From Pogona vitticeps (lineage: Eukaryota; Chordata; Lepidosauria; Squamata; Agamidae), in NCBI RefSeq assembly GCF_051106095.1, contig NC_135783.1:61173947-61237946 (forward strand): a DNA stretch of 64,000 nt, read 5' to 3'. Below are positions 37,701-51,568 of the stretch, one piece after another; position 1 is the first letter of the stretch; each line of letters begins with the position of its first letter. A program made the translations under genes and the position numbers. A model generated the notes under the pieces. The model was not told the DNA's origin. It made no database searches and worked only from the letters and a program-made list of their open reading frames with translations.

Positions 37701-38213
37701 CAAAAAGTAGCGGGCTCGTTCAGAGCTGCTCCAGTTTGGTTTTGTTTTTAATAAAACGCCAGCGCGAAAGTGACGTTAGTTTTATTATTGCACGAATTTA
37801 TGACTAATGTTTTTATTTGCCCGGTTTTTAATGGACATTCGGAAGGCTAAACATAACTTGTCAACATGAATGCATAAGCGGAGTTCGGTGGCAATTAACA
37901 TATTAACCTATGAATGTTTTTTTATTTTTAAAAAATGAATGAGCCAGGACGAGAGCATCGCAGGAAACCAGCCATCTCGTCTGTCCAAATAAGCAATTCC
38001 TGCTGCAACTGGATGTACATGCTCTCTCCCTGTACAAAAACGGGTGGAGGAACTAGCTACTTAATGCAGAATTGCACTTCAAATGCTGTAACGCCACTAC
38101 TGAACAAATCCACTTGGTCCCAGCAAATTCAATACCGGCCTTAAAATGCAGTTACAGATAAATCAGTTGATATAAATATGCTCAAGCATGGTTTTACAAA
38201 TTGGTTCAGATTT

Positions 38214-38530
38214 TTGGCTTCATGATTAACGAGGTTGCAGGGCGGATTCTAAGTCATGACCTGGTGAAGATGGAAAGGCCAAGGGCCTTCTGCCTTCGTC
38301 CCATTACCTCCTGGCAAATAGAAGGGGAAGATATGGAGGCAATGACAGATTTTACTTTCTTGGGCTCCATGATCATTGCAGATGGTGACAGCAGCCATGA
38401 AATTAAAAGACGCCTCCTTCTTGGGAGGAAAGCGATGACAAACCTAGACAGCATCTTGAAAAGCAGAGACATCACCTTGCCGACAAAGGTCTGCATAGTC
38501 AAAGCTATGTTTTTCCGGTAGTTTTGTATG
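38214..38530 (+). mobile_element. BovB (RTE) LINE fragment
   Basis: Encodes [20 protein letters not shown] and RLLLGRKAMTNLDSILKSRD, as in the BovB copy at 58785-58991. No start or end of the element is present. Confidence 0.85.
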
Positions 38531-40155
38531 GAGGCATTCAAGATACTGTATTCCTATCAGCTGCTGGGCCATGTCTTGTCTGTTTTGCCTTTTTGTGTCT
38601 CCTGTCCTAATCAAACCTGAGTTAGGATGAAAAAATGTCTCAGGGTACCTAAAAAGCCCTCTTTCCATTGTTTCATGTAGATTTTTTTAAAAAAATCTTC
38701 CTCTGGAGAATTATGTATAATTCTCAAATTTGGGGGGGGGGTTGTTGTTAAAAAATCTTTATTTTGATGCAGAAACAATAGAATTCCTATCAAAGGCAGA
38801 TAAGTAAGCCCAGTTTCTTCATGCTCTGGCAGTGGCAGGAATATCAACACTTGAACTGCCCTTGGCTTCCAAAACTCGACCTAGGGTTCACTTACCATTT
38901 ATGAATAATTGAAAGAGAAACATTACAGCATACTAAACTGTAACGTTCTGTCAAAAAAAACTTGAAAACCTGAATGCCAATTCTGATCAGGTCCAACCAC
39001 AACGGAAATTACCATTCAATATCTGGAGGTCCACTGTTTCACCAGCCTCTATGTGCTCATATTTTATTAAATATGTTTTGAAATGCTCTTACAACAAAAT
39101 ATGAAAATCTGATCTCAACTTGAGAAGAAACTATATTCAAGTGTATAAAAGTTCAGTAAGGTGGCAACTTCAAAAGAATCACACAGAGGTGTAGTCATGT
39201 GTGAGAGAGGCGGAGACCCGCCCAGCAGGGCTGAAAATTAGAGGGTACATTGACCATGACATATCTACTTTGAAAGTGAGACATATTTCCTTTTCAGTTG
39301 TTACTTGTTTCCATGTAATCTAATCACATGAAATCTCTAATAAAATTAACAAAACTGGAGAAGGACACTCAGTTTTAAAAGCAGCAAGGATACTACTTTT
39401 TAAATATTTTATATTAAAAAGACTCCTGTTCTTTTGCTAAGGAAAAGATACTTAATCGCAGAATGAAATATTCAAATAGTTTTGTTCTCCTTCTACATGA
39501 AATAAAGTATTCTTTAAAATTAGCAATATCTAATATACATCTAAATAAATATGCTTCCTATTTTGTAGCAAATGTTGGATTTTTATTTCTACCATCCTGT
39601 AACTTATGACCCAAGAACAAAAAAAGTGGTATGCTGGCAATTCAATGCAGTTATATGGGAGTGAGTCCAGCAAGGTACCAGTGGTGGAACCTTAAGCCTC
39701 CTTCATACAAAGTAGTTGCTTCAACACCTGTCTTCTGCTCCTTCCTTAAACACCACAAGAGGCAGTCCAAATGGCATGCAGACTGAGGAGACATGTCAAA
39801 ACTTCTGATTTAATTCCAACAGCTTGGATTTTTCTGTGGAAGTGCTTTCTGTCTAATGGACTGGGGCTGACACAGGATTGTATATATACATATTTTAAAA
39901 TACATACACACACATTTAACTCTATACAGTTCTGTCTCTCTTTCTCCATAGTTAGCAAGTTCTCTGTAACTTTGTCTATCAGTTCCTACCATCCAGTAAC
40001 AATGTTCTGGAGGGTCCTCTAATACTCTGAAGGAGATTTACTAAAAATGTAGGAGAAAACGGTATAAATCACCTCCTTCTCCAACTGTGAATGAAAAGTA
40101 CTATGAACAATCTCTTACTTCAATCTAGTACTGTAACTTAAAAAGGGTTATAGAA

Positions 40156-40161
40156 TTTATT
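40156..40161 (-). terminator. Candidate ABCB10 poly(A) signal
   Basis: AATAAA on the minus strand, 350 bp downstream of the stop. Other TTTATT sites exist nearby (for example about 40485), so the choice is a guess from spacing alone. Confidence 0.3.
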
Positions 40162-40510
40162 GTGGCTTTGATTTTCTGCAATCTCAGACCAGGCTGAAAA
40201 ACCAAAAGGAAGTTGCAAAGCCTTAAGACGAAAAATCAGTAAAGATCCCTATCATGGCAACCATACCCATGAATCAAGCAGCAAAATAAAATAATTAAAG
40301 AATTACAATATGAAAAATTTGCTTGATAACTTCACAATATATTTAGATGCTGTGAATAAAAAGTACAAGCAAGTTTTCAAATACTTGAAACACAGTGGAA
40401 AAATATATAAATACATTTACTGTACATAAATGGAATCATAATTTAAAACTCTTGGAAATGTATTACATACATAGTTTTTCCATATTTTATTCTTTAAAAA
40501 TATTTGTCCA

Positions 40511-40772
40511 TCAGGATTTAATATTTAACGCAAAACTATCACTGTTCTGGATAAAAGATTGTTTCTTCATTAGTCTGCTGAAAAGTCCATTTGGGTTTGC
40601 AAGCAATGTCCCATGTTTTCCACACTCAATAATTCTGCCTTGATCAAGAACTGCAACAGAGTTAGCATTCTGAATAGTGGAGAGACGGTGAGCAATAATC
40701 AGTACAGTTCTCCCTTCCATGAGCCGATCTAATGCTTCTTGGACTTGGAATTCATTTTCAGCATCCAAAGCA
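40511..40772 (-). CDS. ABCB10: ABCB10 last exon with stop
   Basis: Reads [20 protein letters not shown] and [20 protein letters not shown], ending [18 protein letters not shown] and TGA at 40511-40513. The human protein ends NKQSFISA, so this copy has about ten extra C-terminal residues. Confidence 0.95.
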
Positions 40773-43700
40773 CTAATTAATGAAAGAATGAAGGAAGGGG
40801 GAAATATGTTAATATCTCAATCAATTTTTTCCCAATTGTTTCACTACAGACTATAGCTGTCTTGGTTTGTTTCGATTTCCTTTTAAATCTTTCATAAATG
40901 GCAATAGCTGAAGGATATTTAACAAAGCCCAATGTTTTTCCTGAAAAAGTAATTCCTCTTTTGAAAGAATCTTAACACATGGCCTTAATCACATTTTGTA
41001 TTCTATAGAAATCTTTGGAATTTTAAAGAGATATTATCATTTTTAATGTACACAGAAATTCTCTAAGTGGGAGAATTGATTCTCTTTCAGAACGAGGTGA
41101 CTGAGGCTTATGACATTTTGTAGAATTATGTTGCATTTATTTAAAATACACAGGTTGAATATGGGCAGAGGCCACAGTTTAAACTGCGGTCCCTTACAAA
41201 TATTAAAGTACTATCCAGTACTGTCTGCATATTATATTCATGAGCTGAAACCCAGTAATGTAAAGTTATGATGTGTAAATACAATGTCATCAGCCATGAC
41301 AGTACTTTTGTAATTAGAAATTTTTGTATCCTCCCCAAAGGTTCCTAAGTTCCCTTAGGATTCCTTTGGTTTTTAGAAACCCTTTGGAGATAATAGGATG
41401 ACGACAGGAAGTTTTGAATTTTGGAAAATTGTGCTGTTGGTCTCGCTATGGCTAAACATATCTTTCTGCCCTGTTTTGCTGTCCCCAAAGGTTTACCCAG
41501 GAGCAAGCATGGGGAGGGATAGGGAACTTTTAATTATATATGTGACTGATGATGTCATAAGAATGATGTAACTTTCGGTCAATTCAAAGTCTTTGTTTTA
41601 ACTAGAAATAGGCACTTACAGTGCTTTGACACAGTTCAGTGTTGTGCAGGCGCCCCAGATATTACACCCGGCCTCCACCCCCACTCAGATGAAAAGGCTG
41701 GGCAGGAAAGCCCATGATGCTGCTTCTGATGGGGCACTCACGGGAGGAGGTGGGGTGCAGAATCCAGATCGCCCATGCAACACCTGTGGGCCTGATCTGC
41801 TAAACCACGCCAAAATGTCAAACCACAGTTGTGCCCATCTCTAGTTCTAACCTATAAGCCCTAAATGGCTAGGCACCAAGCTGTCTGAAAGACTGCAGCT
41901 TATTTTATGACAATACTCAAATGTTAAGATAATCAGGAGGGGCCTTTCTCTCGGTTCCACCATCTCCACAGGTGTGTTTGGTGGGGACATGGGAGAGGGC
42001 CTTCTCTGCTGCTGCCTCCACACTCTGGAACTCCCTCCCACAGAAAGCCAGGCTGGCCCCATCTTTGCTGTCCTTCCACAAGAAGGGAAAGGCCTTTCTC
42101 TTCATGCAAGCTTTCCCTGAGTGACTGGCTACCAGAGTAGGATTTTTAAAATAAAATTTTGTTCCTTACTGCTCTGAATGTGTTTTGGTGTTGTTTATGT
42201 ATTTTAGTATAGTATTTATTTGATCCCTTTTAATATATATGTATACTCAGTGTTGTTAGCTTTAAATACTGTATTTTAATGATGTAAGCTGAGGTCCTTC
42301 TGTGAGTAGAAAGGTGGGGTAAAAAGGATTTTAAATACATAAATAAATAACTCCACAGTACAGGATTTCAACCATAATGTTTTTGGCACTTGTGCAACGC
42401 TGGAGTATTTTGTAGCTGCTAAATTTTAACTTTATAATCACGGATTTGTATGCATTTACAAATTTTGTATATCCTCAGGATATTTCAGGCTTTTGAAGAA
42501 GTATGTCTCAGTCCTTGTTACAATGTCATAGCAGGAAATAAATCTGATACAGTTTCATACCTGAGATAATAAAATAGGAGCAAAAGTGCCTGAAGATTTG
42601 AAAGGGCAGCAGAAAAGCTTGAAACCCACGGTAAACAGGAAAAGGATTTAAATCCTTTAGATTAGAACAAGATCACCAAGAGAGATACCAATCAGCCCTA
42701 AGTGTTTCTGGCATTTTTTCCCTTATAAGCAAAATATTATTTCACCTGACAATCTCTTTTATATCATCTATATTACTCACCTTGTTGCTTCATCAAGAAG
42801 AAGAATTTTTGGATTCTGAAAAACAAAATGGAATAATTTCACTTGGACAATGTTTGGGATGGTGAAGCCTGTTTTAGTGTACAAACCGTAGAAAAAAGAA
42901 CTGAAATCCCAATGTATGTGCATCATCAGGAAGGACAGATAAATTTATAATCAAGATATAGCTCTTGGGTTTTTTATATATTGAAGCCAATTAAAGGGAA
43001 GGGAAATCTTTTCTACCTATGGAGGTTGTTGTATTGGCTAACTTGACAGTGTTAGCTTTAACTTTTACACCCAATGCTCACTTCTTTTCTTTCTACCATG
43101 TTTCCCCGAAAATAAAACAGGGTCTTATATTAATTTTTGCTCCAAAAAACGCATTAGGGCTTTATTTTCAGGAGATGTTTTATTTTTTTCATGTACAACA
43201 ATCTACATTTATTTAAATACAGTAATGTCATCTTCTGGTTGTTGCACAGTGGTGCAGAGTTTCACTTAACTATGGCTTATTTTTGGGGTATGGCTTATAT
43301 TACAAGCATCCTGAAAAATCATACTAGGGCTTATTCTCAGGTTAGGTCTTATTTTCAGAGAAACAGGGTATGTATCATAAACTGTTTGAAAGGAAACAGG
43401 AATTGTCTGACCACAACCAGACAAACACATGCAAGTTTGAGATAGATCATGTAGGAGGTATCCTCATCATCATACAACTGCAGAGCCCCTGCCAAGGAGT
43501 TTCAGTGACAATGGAACTACAGAGAGCTCCTGCACACCCAGATCACCATCATGCCCAGCATGAAATACAAAGTCCAGAGTGTACCCTGCTATATGTGCGG
43601 GGCCAGAAACCACTTGGGACAGAGCCATGGTTGTCATGGAGGACATGAAATCCTGAGCGGCTTCTAATAAGTTGGTCTCAGCATGGAAATTGAAGTTCCC

Positions 43701-46700
43701 CCAGTCCTATCAGCCTAGAGGACTCCAACATCACCTCCGATACCAACTCAGTCAGCTCAGGAAGGGAGACTGTTGAGCAGCAGGGCGGATGGTATACCAA
43801 CAGAATCCCTCTTCTGACCTGGGCGCCCACCTTCAAGTATACACACTCGAACCCAGAAAACTGTGGGACAAGGCACCTGGGGAGGGGGATGGAATCACAA
43901 TAGACTACTGCAACTCCACCTCCTGGCCCCCCAGGTCTGGCCTGCTGATGCACAGAGAACCCAGGTGGGCTAAGTGGGAAGGACTAACTCCCCCAGCTTC
44001 ATCCAGCCAGGTCTCTGTAATACAGGCCAAGCCAGCCTCCTCCTCCAGGATCAGGTCCTGGATGGCTGATGTTGTCCCTTTTACTGACCTGGCATTCAGC
44101 AGCATCAACTGGAAATCCTGAAAGCAGCTCAGTTTGCCAGGCCAAAATCAGGTGAAAACAGAGTATTTTGGCATAGCAGTTTCAGTGATATGAAGCATGT
44201 ACAAAAGGAGCAAAGAATTCCTTATCTCAGGGGACCTGCTAACATTGTTGCACTGACAAACACACCAGTACCACTGTGTGGAGAAATCTGACATCTCTTG
44301 GACAAATCCTATCTAATAATGTTTAAAGATGAATCAGGTCTTATAGATCTTATTTGTTCTGTTAAAATTCTTTTAGGACAAAGAAAAGCATCTCAGATGT
44401 CTCAAAAATTCCTGTTATTTTTCATAAAATAAAAAAATACACATTTCACAACAGGTGATGTTCCTCTGAAGTTTTTCTCCTTTGTAAAGGTCTAGTTTTA
44501 TTTAACTAGGCTAAGAGTTATTACAAAACACGAAGACATTCTATTTTGTGAATACACATTATGCTTAAAGTAATGTGCAAATTGTAATTAGCATTACCAA
44601 AGACCCAGCTGATCTTCTTCAAGTACAAAGTGTGATACTTTTAACATCCGGAAAAAAATTAGTAACTTAATGGGGTTCCTAAGGCACTGCTTCTGAAACA
44701 GGATATTCTCAAAAGAACTGTTGAACAGGCCCCGTGAACAATCTGATTTTCACATCCTCAAAAAATAAAATAAAATAAAATAAAAAAGACTAGGCAATAA
44801 AAATAACAGAACGCATTTATTTATTTATATGACTTTTATACTGCCCATCTGGCTGCCAAGGTCACCCTGGGCTATTTACTTTCAAACAAATACCATATAT
44901 AGACTCTCTCTATATATATATAGAATATATGGTATCACAATAACTATAATTTCTAGTTCTTCTGCTAACTGAGCTATGAAGCACCTTTCAACACACAATA
45001 TTTAATATCTGTCTACCCTTTCTTTAAAACACAGACATGAAAAAAGACAAAAGACTTACCTTGAGAAGAGCTCGGGCAATTGCAATTCGTTGTTTTTGCC
45101 CACCTAATATAAATAGATATGAAGTAAATATTTATGTTAAAAAATTCTGCAGTTTTCTGTTTTAACTCATCTTGCTAACTTAAATGTAGGAGATAATGAA
45201 GGCAAATTCACTATACTAACCATAAAGCATACTGTACAGCCATATAAATGTTAGCACTGTGATCCCACATCAGCCAAATGCTGAATTCTGGGTTGAATGA
45301 GACTATTGATGTTGCCCCAGGTGCACCCCAGATCAACATGCACAAATCAGGTTTCAGTGCAGATCAGACAAATGAGGATGGCATTGGGTGGGGGGAGTAG
45401 CATTAGGAGGATTAAAGTTTTTAAAAGCGGAGGTGTAAAACAGAGAAAAGTAAACTGAAACTTAGACTATTATATACAGGAGATGCTTAGTGGGTGCAAG
45501 GTAATGAAAAAGAAGAGGTCAGTTTCACTGACTGACAGCTTCACATCAATACAGATGAAGGACCTTTCCTGCACTCTCCAATAGCTGAATGCGGACAAGG
45601 TGAGATCACCTGGCTTTATGTTTTTACACTATGTTTCTACTCGGTTTGCTTAGTGCTAGTTAGATTAGATTAGAATAGAGCTGTAATGGATTGGTTTTCA
45701 CTGTGAGTGTGCTGGACGGGTTGCTTTGTCTGTGCTTTGAGTGATTAGATTATGGTCAATTTTAGCACAACAGAGTCTATGTTTCTCTCCCCTCCCCTGC
45801 TTTTCTATCTCTATGAATTTCATTCTTCTGATTGCCACTTGACTTGCCTGGGTTGACCTGCCTGTCACTAGCTATAGCAAAGTTGTTGCTGCTGCCCAAA
45901 CAGTGCCCTGCCCCCTTACCCCAACTTGACGTATAAAGTATATATTTAAAAAGTATATTCAGTATAAAGAATGCAGTTTCTAGACTGAGAAGACACAGGA
46001 GCCAACAGCAACTGTTAAAATAATAATGAAGAGGTAAAGCAAACTTTGGAGATTTGTCTCAAAATCTGAAATGCTGCCTGTATGCAATTTGGCACAGTGA
46101 ATCCTCTCCTTGTTATCTACCATCTTGCCATCTTTCATGGTGATGTACATGACTTCCCCTCCTCCACATTATAGCCATCTGTGAGTTCCTATTCTAGTGT
46201 ATATAAGTTCGAGACATCTGGAAGTTTGAACATCAGCCTGAACCCAGGCACTGTCTGGCAGGATCACATCGTGGCAGGTTGAATTGCATCCCATTTGAAA
46301 TGTCAAATCAACACTCAGGTTGGACTGGGGGGACCCGTGCACAACCCTAAGGAATCCTTTCATTAATTGGAGCATCTTACCTGAAAGAAGAACACCTTTT
46401 TCCCCAACTAATGTATCAAATCCTTTTGGAAAATCTCGAATAAAACCAGAAGCATTTGCAATCTCAGCAACTTTCTCAATTTCTTCAATAGTTACTGCAG
46501 AAGGGTTCTCAGAACCATAGGCAATATTTTCAGCAATGGAGCATGAGAAGAGAATGGGCTCCTGACCAGTATGAAAAAATAAAGAATATGACAATGCTTC
46601 ACAGTACACATATATAGAAAAAAACTATAAATAAAGGGATATTATTCAACAACGGAAAAGAGGATGATGAAGAATACTACCTCCAGACTGATTTGTACAG

Positions 46701-49700
46701 TGTAACTGCCAACTTTAGAAGCATGAATTCAAATGGACAATGCCCTCCACCCTCAATTCAATGTTCTCAGAATTCTGATCAAGGCCTAACTGCATTGTGG
46801 TACATAAATAATATAATGAATAAAGAGTGATTCGAAACTTACCTGACTTACTGTTCCAATTTTAGTCCTAAACCAGAGAGGGTTTAGCTGACGAATATCG
46901 ACACCATCAACAGTGATGCTTCCTTTAACAAATCAAGATAATGTTGTTAAAAATGATAGATAGAATATAGTTAAATAATCATATTCTATACATGGGAATG
47001 CTGGTAGAGGAAGAAGAAAAGAGGACAAAGGAGAAAGAGCTGTTACAGTGGAAGTAGACACAATGCCACGAAGTTCATAATTATATGCTTAAAGTAGTTC
47101 TGTAGAATGGCAGTGTTATTAGAAAGACTGGGTCCTTGCACCAGTGTGAATGATTTCTACAGAGGTTTTCTTAATGTAAGAAAGCATAATTCATTATCAG
47201 ATCCAATCAGTTTAAGTTGTTAAGAACTGGGTGGGTCAAGATTGCTCACAAGAAGCAACAGAACACATTCTCTTAGCTGAAATGTCACCCCAAGATTAGT
47301 TATAAGAGGCAATCCAGAACTGACCTTATAGTGGTGTTATTTGGGGGAATATATATCCTCCAAGATAACACATTGTGGAATTTTTGCCTTCCTAACAACT
47401 ACCTCCTAACAACCTAGCACTGCACTTCTATAGTCTTTGTACAGCCAGCAGCTGTACAAGCTGCTACAGCACATCATTTGGAAATCATTCTGAAACAACT
47501 GGCTAGGCAAATTATTATTCTCCTCTCAAGAGGAAAATTCTGCACAAACAGCACATGTCCAACAGCTGTTGATTCATCGCACATACACACATCCTTACCT
47601 GAGACTGGGTCATAGAGCCTAAGCAGGAGAGACACTACAGTTGATTTGCCAGAGCCACTTGGGCCAACCAGTGCCATGACAGAGCCCGCTGGGATGGAAA
47701 GGGTAAAGTCTTGAAAAACTAAAGCTTCTGGACGAGCTGGATATGCAAACTGGATACTTTTGAACTCCAGAGCACCTCTGAAATCATCCTGGTTTAATAC
47801 TCGTCCCTCTAAATAAAAACCAAAATGATAATGGCAGTATTAAAGATACAGTATCTATCTGAACATTTTTAATTTGAAAAATCTTATTCACCAAAGTAGG
47901 AAAAGCTTTAGTAATCTGACTCCAGAATGTTCTGTAGTGCTAGCAAGACGACAAATATGAGGGACACAAAGTAATTTACCAGGATTCTTCATCATGTTTG
48001 ATATGGAGGTGTTCTCAAGTAAGGGATATATGAAAATACCTTAAATACGCTCAAAAAGCAATACAATATGCCTTCCAGTCAACATACCCTCTAATTTTCA
48101 GCCCTGCTGGGTGGGGCTCTGCATCTCATGCATGTGGCTTCACCCCTGCGTGCATGGGGGACTCTGCCCCCATGCACTGAGTTCTGTCGCAACTGGAACC
48201 TAATGTGATTGCTGTGTGAAGGAGGAAGACAGCTGCACAGAGGGAAGTGGAGTCATGTTTGCGCATGCGCCCATCTTAGTGGGAACTTTGATCCCAGTTG
48301 TCAGTATTTTTTAGTAATCTCTGGCTTACGGTTGTCTAATATTACTAAAATCCCAAGTGTCCCTGCTATTCTTGACAATGCTGAACCAAAAGTTATTTAT
48401 ACAGTACTCACTTTCTCCCAAGTTTTTTCATATGAGTAGGCCAGTGTATCAGGGTAATAAGGTACAATCATAGAGAATGGGTAATGAAGAAAGCATTATT
48501 TAGACAATGTAAACTGAGCTAACCAGGAGCAAGAGCAATTGAAAAGGTATAATAAAGCAGAACTGAAACATTAGTCATCTGCCCCATTTTTGTTAAGGAC
48601 ACATGGAGTCTTAAAACAAGCTCCCTGAGAACTTCAATTGGATATGGTGCTTCTGGTTAGAGAATTTAACACTACAATCTATGATAAGCTTTCTGTCAAA
48701 TGATGGAAAACTTTTAACCTACTAAGTGCTTTCATAAACTCTTCCTTAGTTGTCTTTAGAAACCCATTCCACACTTCTCTCTTTACTAACAATGTGGATG
48801 CTTACCTACTGAGCCTAGCACTTCTATCTGCAAGGTGCTATACTGTAAATCCTTTTGCTGGGTTTTGCTCTAACTAGACTAACACAGCTAGCCTCAGGAA
48901 CGTTTACTATACAGTGGTGCCTCATTTACAACCATAATCTGTTCCAGAAGATGGACGTAACTCGAAATGGTAATAAGTCGAAGCACCATTTCCCATTGAA
49001 ATGCATTGGAACGCGATTAATCAGTTCCAGAAGAAAAAAGAATGCCCCCCAATAAATAAAAATAAAACACTGCAAGTGCTGGGGCTGCAAAAAATAAATA
49101 AAAAAATAAACAACAGAGCAAGCCCCGAAGGTGCTGGGACTTAAAAAAAAAAACAGAAATAAACAATGGAGCAAGCCCCATCAGAAGGCGCTAGGGCTGC
49201 AAAAAACAAATAAACAAACAAAAACAAAAAATAAACAATGGAGCAAGCCCCATTGGAAGGCGTTGGGGCTGCAAAAAAACAAAAACAAAAAATAAACAAT
49301 GGAGCAAGCCCTGAAGGTGCTGGGGCTTAAAAATAAAGCCAAACCAAAAATAAACAAGGGAGCAAGCACCACGCTGGGGCTGAAAAAAAAATCACCAATA
49401 AAAACAACAACACAACACAGAAACATAACCCCCCCAACCCAAACCCACCTAGAACAGTTTTTAAAAAGCAAAATGCAGCACCTTACCGTACCAGGCAGTC
49501 CCAAGCCTCCCCCGACACATTCACTCTAACTGTTGGGGCGAAAGAGCTACAAAGAAGCAGCCTCTTCGACTACCAACGGTTAATAAATTTGAATTCCCTG
49601 ACTTTTTCCAGTCACAATCCGAAGCTGCGGCCACAAGTAGAAGCAAAATTTTGCGGCCGGAGCTGGTCGTAACTCGAAATGGTTGTAAGTCAGGGCGTTC

Positions 49701-51523
49701 GTAAATCGAGGCACCACTGTACAAAGATTTTGATCTTTTCAAATATTACATGGCAAACTTCTAATTAGAAATTGTTTTAGTTTAATAAAAAAGGGCAACA
49801 GAATCTCATTTAAAATGCCTGTTCATATTACACAAGCTTAAATAAGTGCAAAATGTTAATGAATCAGAGAACATACCATTAAAAGGAAGTTCTGGCTTTC
49901 GATCAATAAGCTCCCACAGACGCCCTCCTGCACCTAATCCTTTCATCAGCTCAGAATAGAACGAGCTTAAGCCTAAACAAACAAACAAAAAAGATATGTT
50001 GTTATGTGTGAATAAGAATGCCAAGGATATGCAGTTTGTCTTGAAATATGTTTTAACAGTCCTCCTGCACTGAATGCTTGCTTCAGTGACTCTGAAAACA
50101 TACATCCTGAAATACAAGTCTTCCTCCTCTGATAGGATAACCTTTACCAAGCCCCTTTTCAAACACTAAATTTTAAACACCTATTTTGTACACCTATTTA
50201 AAAATGGAGTATAAGACTAGGATGTTCTCAGCAGGGAATAACAGTTGTACAAAGGCAATTCCTTTCTCCCATTATTTCAAGAGTTGTTAGTATATTGCAG
50301 CTGCAAAAGGTGACCACTCAGCACACAACTATTTCTCCCTTTTTATCAAGGAAAAAAACTTGTGAAATGGCTGACAGTGCTGTTGTAGGGAAGGAGGAAG
50401 TCTTCCTCATAATCATTAGGGATTCTGGTTTGCAGTTTTCAGAACTACAGGTATACATCTGCTGGAGTAGCACACCAGGAAGTGATCAGTCCTTCTGGCC
50501 AAGGTCAGTACACTTCGAGTTTCTCCACTGGCACCATCATGACTTTGCCATCTGCGCTAGACACATACCTGTTCCCATTGTGGGGTGCTATTATATCTGG
50601 TTCCTCCACCCACTACACAAAACATTCAGATTAGTGTATCTATCGCACAGGTACTAATATATTCTAAAGAGAATGCGTATATTCTAGTTTATAGCTGAGC
50701 CCTAGAAGGAAGAAATAAATAAATATTTCTGAAACATATTAAGTTCAAATAAAATGGGGCATCTTTTTAGAGCTTCTTCGCCTTTGTTTGGAATTGCATA
50801 ACATGTTTCTCTTCATTTCCAGCCAATGAATATATGCAACACATCAACAACAGAACTTTCATACCAGTTTCCACAGTGGAGTTTATCGTTTGCAGATAAA
50901 CTATTTGGCATCTCCACTCTTCAAACTTCAGATCAAGTCATTCATAATTTTTAGCATGTTTGGAAAATATCTGAGCCCATCTGGGCTGTGCCTTGCCTGA
51001 GGAAATGCCAGTTCAGATTGCTGAGCATATTGTGAGTGAATCATTTTCTTATTTATGCTGGATCAGTTGTCTGAACTAACCCTTGGTTGTATTAATATAG
51101 TTGTTGTTTAGTCATTAAATCGTGTCCGGCTCTTCGTGACCCCATGGACCAGAGTACACTAGGCCCTCCTGTCTTCCACTGCCTCCCGGAGTTTGGTCAA
51201 ATTCATATTCGTAGCTTTGATGACAGTGTCCAACCATCTCATCCTCTGTCGTCCCCTTCTCCTCTTGCCTTCACTCTTTCCCAACATCAGGGTCTTAGGT
51301 CTTATTTATTTAATGTCTTATTTATTTTCCCCTGTCATGTTCTCAAAAACATTATCCTAATGGGTTTCATTCATTTTCAAGCATATATCTGCCAGCATAG
51401 GAACCAGATCTTGAAAGAGAATATTACAATTATTAATCGTATGGATTCTCTAACCACCACTACTGAATCCTACAGGTGTTCTGTGCTTGCATTAGATTGC
51501 TGCACATGTGTGTGCATGCATAT

Positions 51524-51568
<45 letters not shown>

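Larger units (their letters stand above)
37455..40510. other. Intergenic region, ABCB10 3' side to NUP133 5' side
   Basis: About 3 kb between the ABCB10 stop and the NUP133 start. It holds the NUP133 promoter, a BovB fragment (38214-38530), a short repeat at 39176-39250 shared in inverted form with ~48086, and presumably the ABCB10 3' UTR. No open frame here looks like a host gene. Confidence 0.7.

Noticed and set aside
37343-37807. 154-codon plus-strand frame over the NUP133 start
   Set aside because: Antisense to exon 1 in a CpG island, where stop codons are rare; no similarity seen.
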